Shown here: positions 34,210 to 43,411 of the stretch, one piece after another
Layout: every line of letters begins with the position of its first letter
How positions within the stretch are numbered: position 1 is the stretch's first letter
Source: an uncultured Steroidobacter sp.
Lineage (GTDB): Bacteria; Pseudomonadota; Gammaproteobacteria; Steroidobacterales; Steroidobacteraceae
Direction: 5' to 3'
Length of the DNA: 64,000 nt
Assembly (NCBI GenBank): GCA_937864115.1
Contig: CALMII010000028.1
Location: 310,001 to 374,000, forward strand
Notes under the pieces: generated by a model
Seen by the model: the letters and a program-made list of their open reading frames with translations, nothing else
What the model was told of the DNA's origin: nothing
Databases searched by the model: none
Program-made: the position numbers and the translations under genes

Positions 34210-34520
34210 GGATGACCTGTGATGAACGATGAGTCCCCCGGAATCGACGTTACCGCTCGCGACGACGCGTCGCAAACGAGCCGTGGAGGATTCAACCGAT
34301 TTCTGGGAGTCAATCCCGTGAATTCGTATTCACTCATGCTGGTGCAGCGACCGTCCGCGGACGAACGGTTTCAGTGCGCGGATTGGTATTCCGGAATCCG
34401 GAAATGGCGTGAAAAGTGCGTTGCAACGCGTTTCGACCGCGCGGGTGCGATCGGAAAGTCGAGTCTCTACAATCGCCCCTCCCATCCCATCGCCGTCGAT
34501 CCGACGAGGAGTAACCCGCT
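34210..34520. promoter_or_regulatory. Divergent control region, zwf operon / edd-eda
   Basis: 311 bp without a credible gene. Two palindromes were seen: GTGAAT-TCGT-ATTCAC (34318-34333) and ATTCCGGAAT (34388-34397). Either may be an operator coordinating the Entner-Doudoroff genes. The HexR consensus was not found. A GACGAGGAG ribosome binding site precedes the edd TTG start. Confidence 0.55.
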
Positions 34521-36338
34521 TTGAGCGCGCTGCACGAACGAGTCCGAGACGTCACGACCAGGATTCGCGGACGCAGTGTCGGCACGCGCGCCGACTATCT
34601 GGCGCGCATGGACGAGGCACACAGCCGCAACGCCACGCGCGCCGGACTGTCCTGCACGAACCTGGCTCACGGGTTCGCCGCATCGGACGCGACGGACAAG
34701 GAAGCGCTCAAGCAGATGCGCTGGCCGAACCTGGCCATCGTGTCCTCCTACAACGACATGCTGTCGGCGCATCAACCGCTCGAACGCTATCCGCAGCTCA
34801 TCAAGCTCGCGGCCCGCGAAGCTGGCGCGGTCGCGCAGTTCGCCGGCGGCGTGCCCGCGATGTGCGACGGCGTGACGCAGGGCCAGCCCGGCATGGAGCT
34901 GTCGCTGTTCAGTCGCGACGTGATCGCGATGTCCACGGCGATCGCGCTCTCGCACAGCATGTTCGATGCCACGCTGTGCCTGGGCGTGTGCGACAAGATC
35001 GTGCCGGGCCTGTTGATGGGCGCGCTGACGTTCGGCCATCTGCCGACGGTGTTCGTGCCGGCCGGTCCGATGCCGACGGGCATTCCCAACAAGGAGAAGG
35101 CGCGCATCCGCCAGTTGTTCGCCGAAGGCAAGGTCGGCCGCGACGCCCTGCTCGAATCCGAAGCGCAGAGCTATCACTCCGCCGGCACCTGCACTTTCTA
35201 CGGCACCGCCAACAGCAATCAGATGCTGATGGAAGTGATGGGTCTGCACCTGCCCGGCGCGGCCTTCGTGCCGCCCAATACGCCGTTGCGCGATGCATTG
35301 ACGAGCGCCGCCGCCATTCGCGCGGCGCGGATGACAGCGCTCGGCGAGTCTTATCTGCCGCTCGCGCGGACCATCGACGAACGCGCCATCGTCAATGCCA
35401 TCGTCGGATTGCTCGCGACGGGCGGCTCGACCAATCACACGCTGCACCTGGTCGCGATGGCACGCGCCGCCGGCATCATCATCAACTGGGATGATTTCAG
35501 CGAACTGTCGGACGTCGTGCCGCTGCTGACCCGCATCTATCCGAACGGCAGCGCCGACGTGAATCACTTCCACGCCGCCGGCGGCATGGGTTTCCTGATC
35601 CGCGAACTGCTGTCGGCCGGGCTCATGCACGGCGACACCCTCACGATCATGGGAACCGGCCTCGCCGCATACGCGCAGGAACCGTGGCTGTCACCGGATG
35701 GCCTGGCATGGCGCGACGCGCCTGCGGTCAGCGGCGACACGGAAGTGCTGCGCCCGGTGAGCGATCCCTTCGGCAGCGACGGCGGCCTGAAGCTCCTGCA
35801 CGGCAATCTCGGCCGCGCCGTCATCAAGACATCGGCCGTGCAGCCGCACCATCGCGTGGTCGAAGCGCCGGCCGTCGTGTTCGACGATCAGGGCGATGTG
35901 ATGAAGGCGTTCAAGGCCGGGCAATTGAACCGCGACTGCGTCGTCGTCGTGCGCTACCAGGGTCCGCGCGCCAACGGCATGCCCGAGCTGCACCAGCTCA
36001 CGCCCGCGTTGACGTCGCTGCAGAGCAAGGGCTTCAAGGTCGCACTGGTCACGGACGGCCGCATGTCGGGCGCGTCGGGCGCGGTGCCTGCGGCGATCCA
36101 TCTCACGCCCGAAGCGCTGGCCGGCGGCCCGCTCGGCCGCGTGCAGGACGGCGATCTGATCACGCTCGACAGCTACCAGGGCATTCTCGAAGCGCGCGTC
36201 GATGCGGATGTGTTCGCGCGGCGCAGCGTCGCGATCCCCGACCTGAGTCGCAACCAGCACGGCGTCGGCCGCGAGTTGTTCGCCACTTTCCGCGCCGCCG
36301 CCGGGGATGCGGAGAGGGGCGCGATGGGAAGCATGTAA
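34521..36338 (+). CDS. edd: Phosphogluconate dehydratase
   Basis: 605 aa with TTG start, chosen because of GACGAGGAG upstream and agreement with family length. IlvD/Edd family iron-sulfur enzyme: SYNDMLSAHQP, GGVPAMCDGVTQGQPGMELSLFSRD, and GTCTFYGTANSNQM hold conserved residues including cluster cysteines, with LVTDGRMSGASG near the C-terminus. It dehydrates 6-phosphogluconate to KDPG, and eda follows immediately. Confidence 0.97.
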   Translation: MSALHERVRDVTTRIRGRSVGTRADYLARMDEAHSRNATRAGLSCTNLAHGFAASDATDKEALKQMRWPNLAIVSSYNDMLSAHQPLERYPQLIKLAAREAGAVAQFAGGVPAMCDGVTQGQPGMELSLFSRDVIAMSTAIALSHSMFDATLCLGVCDKIVPGLLMGALTFGHLPTVFVPAGPMPTGIPNKEKARIRQLFAEGKVGRDALLESEAQSYHSAGTCTFYGTANSNQMLMEVMGLHLPGAAFVPPNTPLRDALTSAAAIRAARMTALGESYLPLARTIDERAIVNAIVGLLATGGSTNHTLHLVAMARAAGIIINWDDFSELSDVVPLLTRIYPNGSADVNHFHAAGGMGFLIRELLSAGLMHGDTLTIMGTGLAAYAQEPWLSPDGLAWRDAPAVSGDTEVLRPVSDPFGSDGGLKLLHGNLGRAVIKTSAVQPHHRVVEAPAVVFDDQGDVMKAFKAGQLNRDCVVVVRYQGPRANGMPELHQLTPALTSLQSKGFKVALVTDGRMSGASGAVPAAIHLTPEALAGGPLGRVQDGDLITLDSYQGILEARVDADVFARRSVAIPDLSRNQHGVGRELFATFRAAAGDAERGAMGSM

Positions 36339-36375
36339 GCTCCCTCCACTTTCACATCACGTCGAACTACACGTC

Positions 36376-37008
36376 ATGTCCATCCGCGCCACGCTCGCCC
36401 TCGCTCCCGTCATTCCCGTCATCGTCATCGAGAAGATCGAACACGCGGTGCCGCTCGCACAGGCGCTGTGTGCCGGCGGGCTGCGCGTGCTGGAAGTCAC
36501 GCTACGCACGCCGGCCGGATTGCCGGCCATCGAAGCGATGCGCAGGGCCGTGCCGGAAGCGGTCGTCGGCGTCGGCACGATGACCAAACCGGAAGACTTC
36601 GCGACTTCCGCGAATGCCGGCGCGCAGTTCGGCGTGACGCCGGGACTCACCGAAGCACTCGCCGCCGCCGCGAAGAAGGCGCCGTTCCCGCTACTGCCCG
36701 GCATCATGACGCCGAGCGAACTGATCGCCGGACTCGGCTGGGGCTTCGACACGTTCAAGCTGTTCCCGGCACAGCAGGCGGGCGGCGTGAACATGCTGAA
36801 GGCGCTGGGCGGCCCGTTCCCCGATGTCGTGTTCTGTCCCACCGGCGGCATCACGCGGGCGACGGCGCCGGAATTCCTCGGGCTGCCGAACGTGGCCTGC
36901 ATCGGCGGCTCGTGGGTCGCGCCGAACGAGAAGGTGCGCGCGGGCGACTGGAAAGGAATCGAGGCACTGGCGCGCGATGCGGCGGCATTGCCGCGGGCGC
37001 GCAAGTAG
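36376..37008 (+). CDS. eda: KDPG/KHG aldolase
   Basis: 210 aa from MSIRATLALAPVIPVIVI, 38 bp after edd. VLEVTLRTPAGLPAI holds the catalytic Glu and FDTFKLFPA the Schiff-base lysine. Splits KDPG to pyruvate and glyceraldehyde-3-phosphate, completing the pathway. Confidence 0.96.
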   Translation: MSIRATLALAPVIPVIVIEKIEHAVPLAQALCAGGLRVLEVTLRTPAGLPAIEAMRRAVPEAVVGVGTMTKPEDFATSANAGAQFGVTPGLTEALAAAAKKAPFPLLPGIMTPSELIAGLGWGFDTFKLFPAQQAGGVNMLKALGGPFPDVVFCPTGGITRATAPEFLGLPNVACIGGSWVAPNEKVRAGDWKGIEALARDAAALPRARK

Positions 37009-37193
37009 CGCTCGCAGCTTCGTCCCGCCATTGACCCGACCGCAAGCCGATCCGGCTTGCCGATCCGGTTCAGCATCTCCCCGATCCGCCGAGCCGGCTC
37101 GATCAATCATCAGCTGCTCCTTCAGCAATCGCGTATCGTTGCCCGCTTGCGCGAAGCTGGGTGTTCCGTTTGGCTGTTTCGACACTACGACCT

Positions 37194-38747
37194 ATGAGCT
37201 GGAAATCTGAACTGGATGAACTGGAGCGGCGCCGGCAGCTGGCCATGCAGATGGGAGGCGAGGAAGGAATCGCTCGACAGCATTCCCAGGGCAAGCTGAC
37301 GGTACGCGAAAGACTGGAGCGCCTGCTCGATCCCGGAACGCTGCAGGAATTCCGCACGCTGGTGGGCAGCGCGACGTACGACGGCGAGCAGCTGACCGGC
37401 TTTTTGCCAAAGCCTTCGGTGGAGGGGTTCGGACGCATCGGCGGCCGCAAAGTCGTCGTGAACGGCGGTGACTTCACGGTGCGCGGCGGCGCCGCCCGCG
37501 AGATGGGCGGTCTCGGGAATGAACTCTCTGCCACCGAACGCGCCATGGAGTGGCGGTTGCCGTACGTGCGCTTGCTCGACGCCGTCGGCGGTAGCGTGCG
37601 TTCCTTCGAGACGCTCGGGCGCACCTATCTGCCCGATGGGAATCTCTGGTCTGCGCAGGAGGTGAAACTGCTCAACAGCAGTCCCGTCGTTTCGGCCGTC
37701 ATGGGATCGGTGGCTGGACTACCGGCGATCAATGCCTGCATCGCGCACTTCAACCTGATGGTCAAAGACACCAGTCAGCTTTTTCCGGGCGGCCCGCCGG
37801 TGGTGAAGGCGGCGCTGGGCTACAAGATCTCGAAGCAGGAACTGGGCGGCGATCAGATCCATACGCGCGTCAGCGGCGCCGTCGACAACCTCGCGCAGAC
37901 CGAGGATCAGGCGCTGCAGATGATTCGCGATTTTCTGGGTTTTCTGCCCGCCAACGTGTGGGAGATGGCGCCGCGCGCCCCCTGCCCGGACGCCGTCAAC
38001 CGGCGCGAAGAATCGCTTCTCAGCCTGGTGCCGCGCGATCGGCGCCAGAGTTTCGACAGCCACCGCATCATCGATGCCGTATTCGATCGAGGCAGTTTCT
38101 TCGAGATTGCGCCGCTTTACGGGCGTTCGCGCATCACCGGGCTTGCCCGCATCAATGGCTACCCCGTGGGCGTGATGGCGAACAACGCACTGCATCTCGG
38201 CGGCTCGACGGACGTGGCTGCCGGCAACAAGGTGATTCGTCTCATCCAGCTCTGCGATGTGTTTCACCTGCCCATCGTGAGCTTTGCGGACGAGCCCGGT
38301 TTCATGGTGGGCGTGGAATCCGAACTGGCCGGCATCGAACGCGCCGGCGCGCGCCTGGTGCAGACGGTTTGCGAAAGCCGCGTGCCCTGGATCACGTTCG
38401 TGGTGGGCCGCCTGTATGGCGTCGGCGGGCAGTGTCATCACCGCCCGAGCGGCATGTTTCGCCGCTACTGCTGGCCCTCGGCGACCTGGGGATCGATGCA
38501 CATCGTCGGCGGCGCGTCGGCAGCCTATCGACGCGAGATCGAATCGGCCGCCGATCCGCACGCGAAGCTTGCGGAAATTGAAGCGCGGCTCAAGGCGCTG
38601 TCATCGCCCTTTCTCACTGCCGAAGCCACGGGCCAGGATCTGATCGACCCGCGCGACACGCGATCATTGCTCGCCGACTTCGTCGAGGATGCTCAGGCAA
38701 TACTGCGCACGCAGCTGGGACCGCCGGTGGTGGCGTATCGTTTGTGA
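37194..38747 (+). CDS. Acyl-CoA carboxylase carboxyltransferase (beta) subunit
   Basis: 517 aa from MSWKSELDELERRRQLAMQM. KLTVRERLERLLDPGTLQEF at the N-terminus, FPGGPPVVKAALGYKISKQELGG in the centre, and a second half with GVMANNALHLGGSTDVAAGNKVIRLIQLC are typical of propionyl/methylcrotonyl-CoA carboxylase beta chains. It transfers the carboxyl group from biotin to an acyl-CoA. No biotin carboxylase/BCCP alpha subunit lies nearby, so its partner is elsewhere. The substrate is uncertain. Confidence 0.87.
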   Translation: MSWKSELDELERRRQLAMQMGGEEGIARQHSQGKLTVRERLERLLDPGTLQEFRTLVGSATYDGEQLTGFLPKPSVEGFGRIGGRKVVVNGGDFTVRGGAAREMGGLGNELSATERAMEWRLPYVRLLDAVGGSVRSFETLGRTYLPDGNLWSAQEVKLLNSSPVVSAVMGSVAGLPAINACIAHFNLMVKDTSQLFPGGPPVVKAALGYKISKQELGGDQIHTRVSGAVDNLAQTEDQALQMIRDFLGFLPANVWEMAPRAPCPDAVNRREESLLSLVPRDRRQSFDSHRIIDAVFDRGSFFEIAPLYGRSRITGLARINGYPVGVMANNALHLGGSTDVAAGNKVIRLIQLCDVFHLPIVSFADEPGFMVGVESELAGIERAGARLVQTVCESRVPWITFVVGRLYGVGGQCHHRPSGMFRRYCWPSATWGSMHIVGGASAAYRREIESAADPHAKLAEIEARLKALSSPFLTAEATGQDLIDPRDTRSLLADFVEDAQAILRTQLGPPVVAYRL

Positions 38748-39006
38748 AGCTCGCATCCGCTGCTGCGTAGCCGCTTTCAGTGAAGTGACGCACGGCCCCG
38801 CGCCATAAATGCCGGCCGCAAACGTTGCTTGCTCATTGCTCTCTGCTGGGCTTAAATCCATCGCCCGGTGGTGTTCACGATTCCGTGACCGCTCCAGCGA
38901 TCGGCTTCGATCGATCTCGCATTGCAAGCAGGGCAACTGCGCCGAGGTCGGGAAATCGATAATCAGAAGATGGCAAATTTATTTTGATGATTCTGCAGGA
39001 GTCTCG

Positions 39007-41001
39007 ATGACTATGTCGTTGCGTTCGTGGCTGGGGCTGACGTGCTCGGCCGCCGCTTTGCTGGTTCTGGGTTGCGCGTCGTCTGGCCGGCAGGAGTCGG
39101 CGCCCGCTGGCGCATCGAGCGCGCCGGCAACGTCGCAGGCCGCGAGCGCGGGTTCGCCGCCGGCAGGCAACGACGCTCATCCGGGCAAGGCCATCTACGA
39201 TCGCGTGTGCGCCGCCTGCCACAACAATCCCGAAGCCACGCGTTCGCCGGGGCTCGACGCACTGCGCAAGATGCGTTTCTCGAACATCAACCATGCCCTG
39301 GTGGAAGGCAAGATGAAGCTCCAGGCCGCGAGCCTGAGCGACGCCGAGAAAAGATCGGTGGCCGACTATCTGGCCGGCGCGGAACAGGCGAATGACGCCT
39401 GGATCGCGAAGATGATGTGCCCGGCCGATCGTCGCGCCGTGGATCTGAGTGCGGCCGCAAACGTTTCGGGCTTCGGTTTCGATCCGCACAATCACCGTCA
39501 CCTGACGCAGGCACAGGCGGGATTGAAGACCGCCGACTTTGCGAATCTCGAACTCGCCTGGGCGCTGGCATTCCCGCGCGCGACGATGATGCGCGCGCAG
39601 CCGGCCGTCGTCGGCAACACCTTGTTCCTGCCCGTGGCCGAAACCCTGCAGGTGTACGCGATCGACATCAGCCAGCGCGAGCCCTGCCTCAAGTGGGTCT
39701 ACAACAGTGCCTCGCCGTTGCGCTCGGGCGCGGCGTACGGCGAGATTGCCGGACGCAAAGTGATCGTCGTCAACGATGCCGGTGCGACCGTTCATGCCAT
39801 CGATGCGCTGACCGGCGCCGGGCTGTGGACGCAGTCGGTGCGCCTGTTCCCGATCTCGATCGGGACCGGCACGCCGATCATCCACGACGATCGCGTCTAC
39901 GTACCCATTTCCCAGTACGAGATCTCGCTGGCCCACGTCGACAGTTTCGAGTGCTGCAAGACACATGGCGGCGTCACCGCGCTCGACGGCAGGACGGGAG
40001 AGAAACTGTGGACGATGCATCCGATGCCGGATGCCAAACCGGTTCGGGACCGCGGCGACGGCAAGATGATCTGGGGTCCTTCCGGCGCGCCGATCTGGAA
40101 TTCGCCGGCGATCGATGCAAAGCGCGGGCTGCTGTACGTGGGCACGGGCGAGGCAACGTCGGAGCCTGCGACCGAAACGACGGATGCGATTCTCGCCGTC
40201 GACCTGAAGGACGGCTCGATTCGCTGGAGCTTCCAGGCCACCGCCAACGATATCTACCTGTCCGGCTGCGACACCTCCACGGTGCCGCCGGGCGCTCCGC
40301 CTCTGAAGCTGGGTTTGAATTGTCCGCCGCCCTATTCGGTGAATCGCGACGTCGACTTCGGCGCATCGGTGATACTCGGCAAGCTCAAGGACGGCCGCGA
40401 AATCCTGTTCGCCGGCCAGAAATCCGGCACGGTGTGGGCGCTGAATCCTGATACCGGCAAGCTCATCTGGCGGCAGGATGCCTTCGGCCCGGGCTCGTCC
40501 CTCGGCGGCATTCACTGGGGCATCGCGTTCGACGGCGAGCGCGTCTATGCGCCGATCAACTACGCGCACGGCTTCTACCCGTCGCCGGAAGCGCAGCACA
40601 AGGAAAAGCCCGGCAGCCTCTACGGGATCGATGCGGGCACCGGCAAGGTGCTGTGGTCATTCGCCGCCGAACCCGATTGCAGCGCGGAGCGCCAGACTCG
40701 CCTGCGCACGTGCGAGAACGTCGGCTTTTCCGGCGCACCGACCGTGATCGACGGCGCCGTCGCCCAGGGCGCGAACGACGGCTATCTGCGCGTGTTCGAT
40801 GGCAAGAGCGGCGCCACGCTGTTCAAGTACGACACCGCGAAGAAATTCTCGACGGTCAACGGCGTTCCCGGAGAAGGCGGCGCGATCGACAACGCGACGA
40901 TCGTCGCGGCCAACGGCCAGCTCTTCGTTTCATCGGGCTACGGCATGTTCGGGCAGCCGCCGGGGAATGTGTTGCTGGCGTTTCGACCGAAGGGACGTTG
41001 A
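39007..41001 (+). CDS. Lipoprotein quinohaemoprotein: cytochrome c domain plus PQQ-type beta-propeller
   Basis: 664 aa; start chosen at an ATG preceded by GGAG. Lipobox ALLVLGC (C23), then a low-complexity Ala/Ser/Pro linker. A cytochrome c domain follows (CAACH, residues 68-72; distal Met probably in KMKL or KMMC), then an eight-bladed propeller with repeats such as VYAIDISQREPCLKW, VTALDGRTGEKLW, VWALNPDTGKLIW and LYGIDAGTGKVLW. The order haem domain-propeller resembles polyvinyl-alcohol dehydrogenase. It probably oxidises an alcohol in the periplasm or at the outer membrane. PQQ synthesis genes are not nearby. Confidence 0.85.
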   Translation: MTMSLRSWLGLTCSAAALLVLGCASSGRQESAPAGASSAPATSQAASAGSPPAGNDAHPGKAIYDRVCAACHNNPEATRSPGLDALRKMRFSNINHALVEGKMKLQAASLSDAEKRSVADYLAGAEQANDAWIAKMMCPADRRAVDLSAAANVSGFGFDPHNHRHLTQAQAGLKTADFANLELAWALAFPRATMMRAQPAVVGNTLFLPVAETLQVYAIDISQREPCLKWVYNSASPLRSGAAYGEIAGRKVIVVNDAGATVHAIDALTGAGLWTQSVRLFPISIGTGTPIIHDDRVYVPISQYEISLAHVDSFECCKTHGGVTALDGRTGEKLWTMHPMPDAKPVRDRGDGKMIWGPSGAPIWNSPAIDAKRGLLYVGTGEATSEPATETTDAILAVDLKDGSIRWSFQATANDIYLSGCDTSTVPPGAPPLKLGLNCPPPYSVNRDVDFGASVILGKLKDGREILFAGQKSGTVWALNPDTGKLIWRQDAFGPGSSLGGIHWGIAFDGERVYAPINYAHGFYPSPEAQHKEKPGSLYGIDAGTGKVLWSFAAEPDCSAERQTRLRTCENVGFSGAPTVIDGAVAQGANDGYLRVFDGKSGATLFKYDTAKKFSTVNGVPGEGGAIDNATIVAANGQLFVSSGYGMFGQPPGNVLLAFRPKGR

Positions 41002-41177
41002 GGTCGGTGGCGTCCCGGACGGGGCGAGGTCCATGGTTGATACACGATCAGGACATGAAAATCAGTTGGTTGGAAGAGGCGCGCCTACCGGAAGCGCGCC
41101 TCAATTCAGGACTGGATTCTCGATGTTCATGCTCTCGCGCGACCTTCGTCACAGGAACAAACCTGCCTTCCCAGGCG

Positions 41178-41203
41178 TGGTCCAATCATGGTCCATTCAT
41201 GGT
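41178..41203. promoter_or_regulatory. Tandem 11-bp repeats upstream of the Xre antitoxin
   Basis: TGGTCCAATCA and TGGTCCATTCA lie back to back, followed by TGGT, 30 bp before the antitoxin ATG. CCATTCATGG (41193-41202) adds dyad symmetry. A likely autoregulatory operator. Confidence 0.65.
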
Positions 41204-41232
41204 ATGGTCGGATCCGGTGAACGGAGGGTCTC

Positions 41233-41676
41233 ATGAATACTGCAGCCAGAATGCCAAGTGAGCGTCGGTCGCAGTTTGCGCCCCATATTGCGAGTGATGT
41301 GCTGGGGCTTTGGCGCGCAGGCGAGCCGGACTACAAAAAGATCGCCGACCTGGTGCAGCTCTCGAAGAAGGATCTGAGCAAGTTGGGAGGGGTCTCGCTG
41401 GCGTCAGTCCGTTTCGACCAGAGCATTCCGCAGGCCGTTGCTGAACGTCTGCGCGAGATCGCGAACATTGCCAACCTCGTGGGCGAGTTCTTTGAGGGCG
41501 ACGTACACAAAGTTGGCCTGTGGTTCGAACTCGCGAACCCGCAGCTTGGCGGAGTATCGCCGCGTACGATGATTCGTGCGGGCCGCTACAAGCGGCTTCT
41601 GAACTTCGTACTTGAAGCCCGTGCGGCCGAAGAGGCTGCGACCGGTGCGAAGACGGCGGCGCGTGAGAAGAAGTAA
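41233..41676 (+). CDS. Antitoxin of the Xre/MbcA/ParS family
   Basis: 147 aa, GGAGGG ribosome binding site 4 bp before the ATG. An N-terminal helical DNA-binding part (KKIADLVQLSKKDLSKLGGVS) is followed by the DUF2384 toxin-binding domain (VGEFFEGDVHKVGLWFELANPQLGGVSPRTMIRAGRYKRLLNFV). Neutralises the RES toxin encoded 33 bp downstream and probably represses the operon through the tandem repeats upstream. Confidence 0.92.
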   Translation: MNTAARMPSERRSQFAPHIASDVLGLWRAGEPDYKKIADLVQLSKKDLSKLGGVSLASVRFDQSIPQAVAERLREIANIANLVGEFFEGDVHKVGLWFELANPQLGGVSPRTMIRAGRYKRLLNFVLEARAAEEAATGAKTAAREKK

Positions 41677-41709
41677 TTTCGAGATCGTTGGGCGCTTTGC
41701 CGGTGCCGC

Positions 41710-42636
41710 TTGACACGCAAGAAGGCATCCCGCAAACGATCGAAACTATCCGCTCGCCGCACATCGGCGGTACTGGATCAGTTTTCCGCTGCCGATCTTG
41801 ACCGCTGGGACCAGTTGTCGCTGGCGGAGCAAACGTTTCACGATCGGATCTACTACGACCTCGAGCGCCAGCGCGCAGCGCATCACGATGCGCTGTGCAG
41901 AGCGTTGCGCGACGCCGATCCGGTGAGCGTTGAACTCGATCCGCCATGGTGTCGCGTCACGGACTGGACATGGAATCTCACGCCACTGTCTCCAGCCGGC
42001 AGCCTCCTGGGTATCGGCGGACGCTTCAACATCGGTCGACAGCTCGACCGCGCGCGCGGCCAAGCGTTCCCATGCTTGTACATTGCTCAAGACGAGGTGA
42101 CCGCGCGGGCTGAAAAGTTCGGCAAACCGAGCATCGGTTCCGATCACATGCTTTCCGCCCATGATTTCGCTTTGCGTCGGGCCGATGCGTTCGTGACGTT
42201 TCCGCTGGAAGGTCGAGTCGACCTGGTGCTTGATTTGCGAGACCCGAAGCCGCTCAAGAAATTCGTCGACATCATCAAGAGGTTTCAGCTTTCGCCGGAC
42301 ACGATCAAGTTTGGCAAGGCAGCTGGATTCCCTGCGCGCTCGCTGATCACTACGACGCGCGAATTGCACAAGCGATTGCTGGCCGCACCGTCTGCGTGGC
42401 GTGCGGAACCGTCCAATCACGGCATTCCCGCGCCGAATCAGATATTCGGATACCTGGCGAAGGAAGCTGGGTTCGAGGCGCTGCTGTACCCTTCGCAGCA
42501 GGGCACACGTCTGTGTCTTGCGATCTTCAACGGGAACTTCGCTGGCTCGAATACCAGCTCACATATCCAGGTGCGCGGACTTCCTCCCGCTGGTGCGACT
42601 CATACGGTGCTCGACAGTCGCAATCTTTGCCTCTAG
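41710..42636 (+). CDS. RES-domain toxin (NAD+-degrading family), long form
   Basis: 308 aa, TTG start with weak ribosome binding site. RES motifs: GGRFNIG (Arg), CLYIAQDEVTARAEKF (Tyr and Glu), and ALLYPSQQGTRLCLAIF near the C-terminus. Characterised RES toxins (MbcT, Res) degrade NAD+ by phosphorolysis or hydrolysis. This protein is longer than the usual 150-230 aa: it has an N-terminal basic extension (TRKKASRKRSKLSARRT) and about 60 extra helical residues (KFVDIIKRFQLSPDTIKFGKAAGF). Appears intact. Confidence 0.88.
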   Translation: MTRKKASRKRSKLSARRTSAVLDQFSAADLDRWDQLSLAEQTFHDRIYYDLERQRAAHHDALCRALRDADPVSVELDPPWCRVTDWTWNLTPLSPAGSLLGIGGRFNIGRQLDRARGQAFPCLYIAQDEVTARAEKFGKPSIGSDHMLSAHDFALRRADAFVTFPLEGRVDLVLDLRDPKPLKKFVDIIKRFQLSPDTIKFGKAAGFPARSLITTTRELHKRLLAAPSAWRAEPSNHGIPAPNQIFGYLAKEAGFEALLYPSQQGTRLCLAIFNGNFAGSNTSSHIQVRGLPPAGATHTVLDSRNLCL

Positions 42637-42690
42637 TTGACGCTGTGAATCATCGAGCGTCGGGCTGATTCCGGCGCTACGTTTTCATGT

Positions 42691-43083
42691 TCAAGCTTTC
42701 GACGAGCGTCTACGGGCCGCCAGGGACTTGGCACCGTTAATCAGTGCGACAACCAGGAAAATGGCCGCAATCATTCCGGCAATGACAGCAAGGAGCCCGA
42801 CCGCGACCGCACCGATTCCTCCAATCATGTAAGCGATCACCACCGCAACGAGGGCGGCCACGCCGAAACCGATCGCAAGGCGCAGGCTGTCCTTCGCCTT
42901 GAGAGCGGCCCCCGAGGAGCCCTGCTCTCCGCCGTCTGCAAGACGTTTGTTTGCGTCGATCGCTTGTTGGGCAGACACCCCGACAACGGAAGTCGGCGGG
43001 CCCAGGCTGTTGCCGTAGGTGTGTTGATGGTTGTGATCGTCAAGAACGCCCATATCCGGCCTCCCGAGGTTGACGATCGACAT
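42691..43083 (-). CDS. Small two-helix membrane protein, unknown
   Basis: 130 aa: a soluble Gly/His/Asn-rich N-terminus (MGVLDDHNHQHTYGNSLG) and a hydrophobic pair of helices (about 75-120) ending in a basic tail (KSLAARRRSSKA). It lies 52 bp downstream of the truncated sigma gene on the same strand, perhaps its former partner. No family recognised. Confidence 0.6.
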   Translation of the reverse strand: MSIVNLGRPDMGVLDDHNHQHTYGNSLGPPTSVVGVSAQQAIDANKRLADGGEQGSSGAALKAKDSLRLAIGFGVAALVAVVIAYMIGGIGAVAVGLLAVIAGMIAAIFLVVALINGAKSLAARRRSSKA

Positions 43084-43135
43084 TAGTCGGTTGCGCTGGG
43101 AATGTGCAATCGGTGTCGGGGCTTCGGCCGCTCTG

Positions 43136-43408
43136 TCAGTCACCGCTCATCGCGGCAACGAGCCTACGCCGCGCGTTATGCAGACGCGACCCCACCGTCC
43201 CGACCGGCACTCCGAGCACCTCCGCTGTCTCCTCGTGCGATAGCCCTTCGATCGCTACGAGCGAGAGTACGGTCCGCGCTTCCAGCGGCAGCTTGTCGAA
43301 GGCAGCCGCAAGCTCGGCCAGTGTCGCAGTGGCGTCCGCCGACTCGCTGCCGTGAAGCTGATCGAAGTCCAGGCCGAGTCCGGTCGCGGGTTGCTTCTTG
43401 TGCCTCAC
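43136..43408 (-). pseudogene. Truncated ECF sigma factor (region 4 only)
   Basis: Encodes a region 4 helix-turn-helix (FDKLPLEARTVLSLVAIEGLSHEETAEVLGVPVGTVGSRLHNARRRL) and part of the linker but no region 2. The frame ends upstream at about 43,400, exactly where plus-strand PRTase coding begins. It reads as the 3' half of a sigma gene cut by recombination. Confidence 0.78.
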
Positions 43409-43411
43409 GGA

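Noticed and set aside
34318..34333. HexR operator in the zwf-edd region
   Set aside because: GTGAATTCGTATTCAC does not match the HexR pattern TGTARTNNNAYTACA; kept only as an unassigned palindrome.
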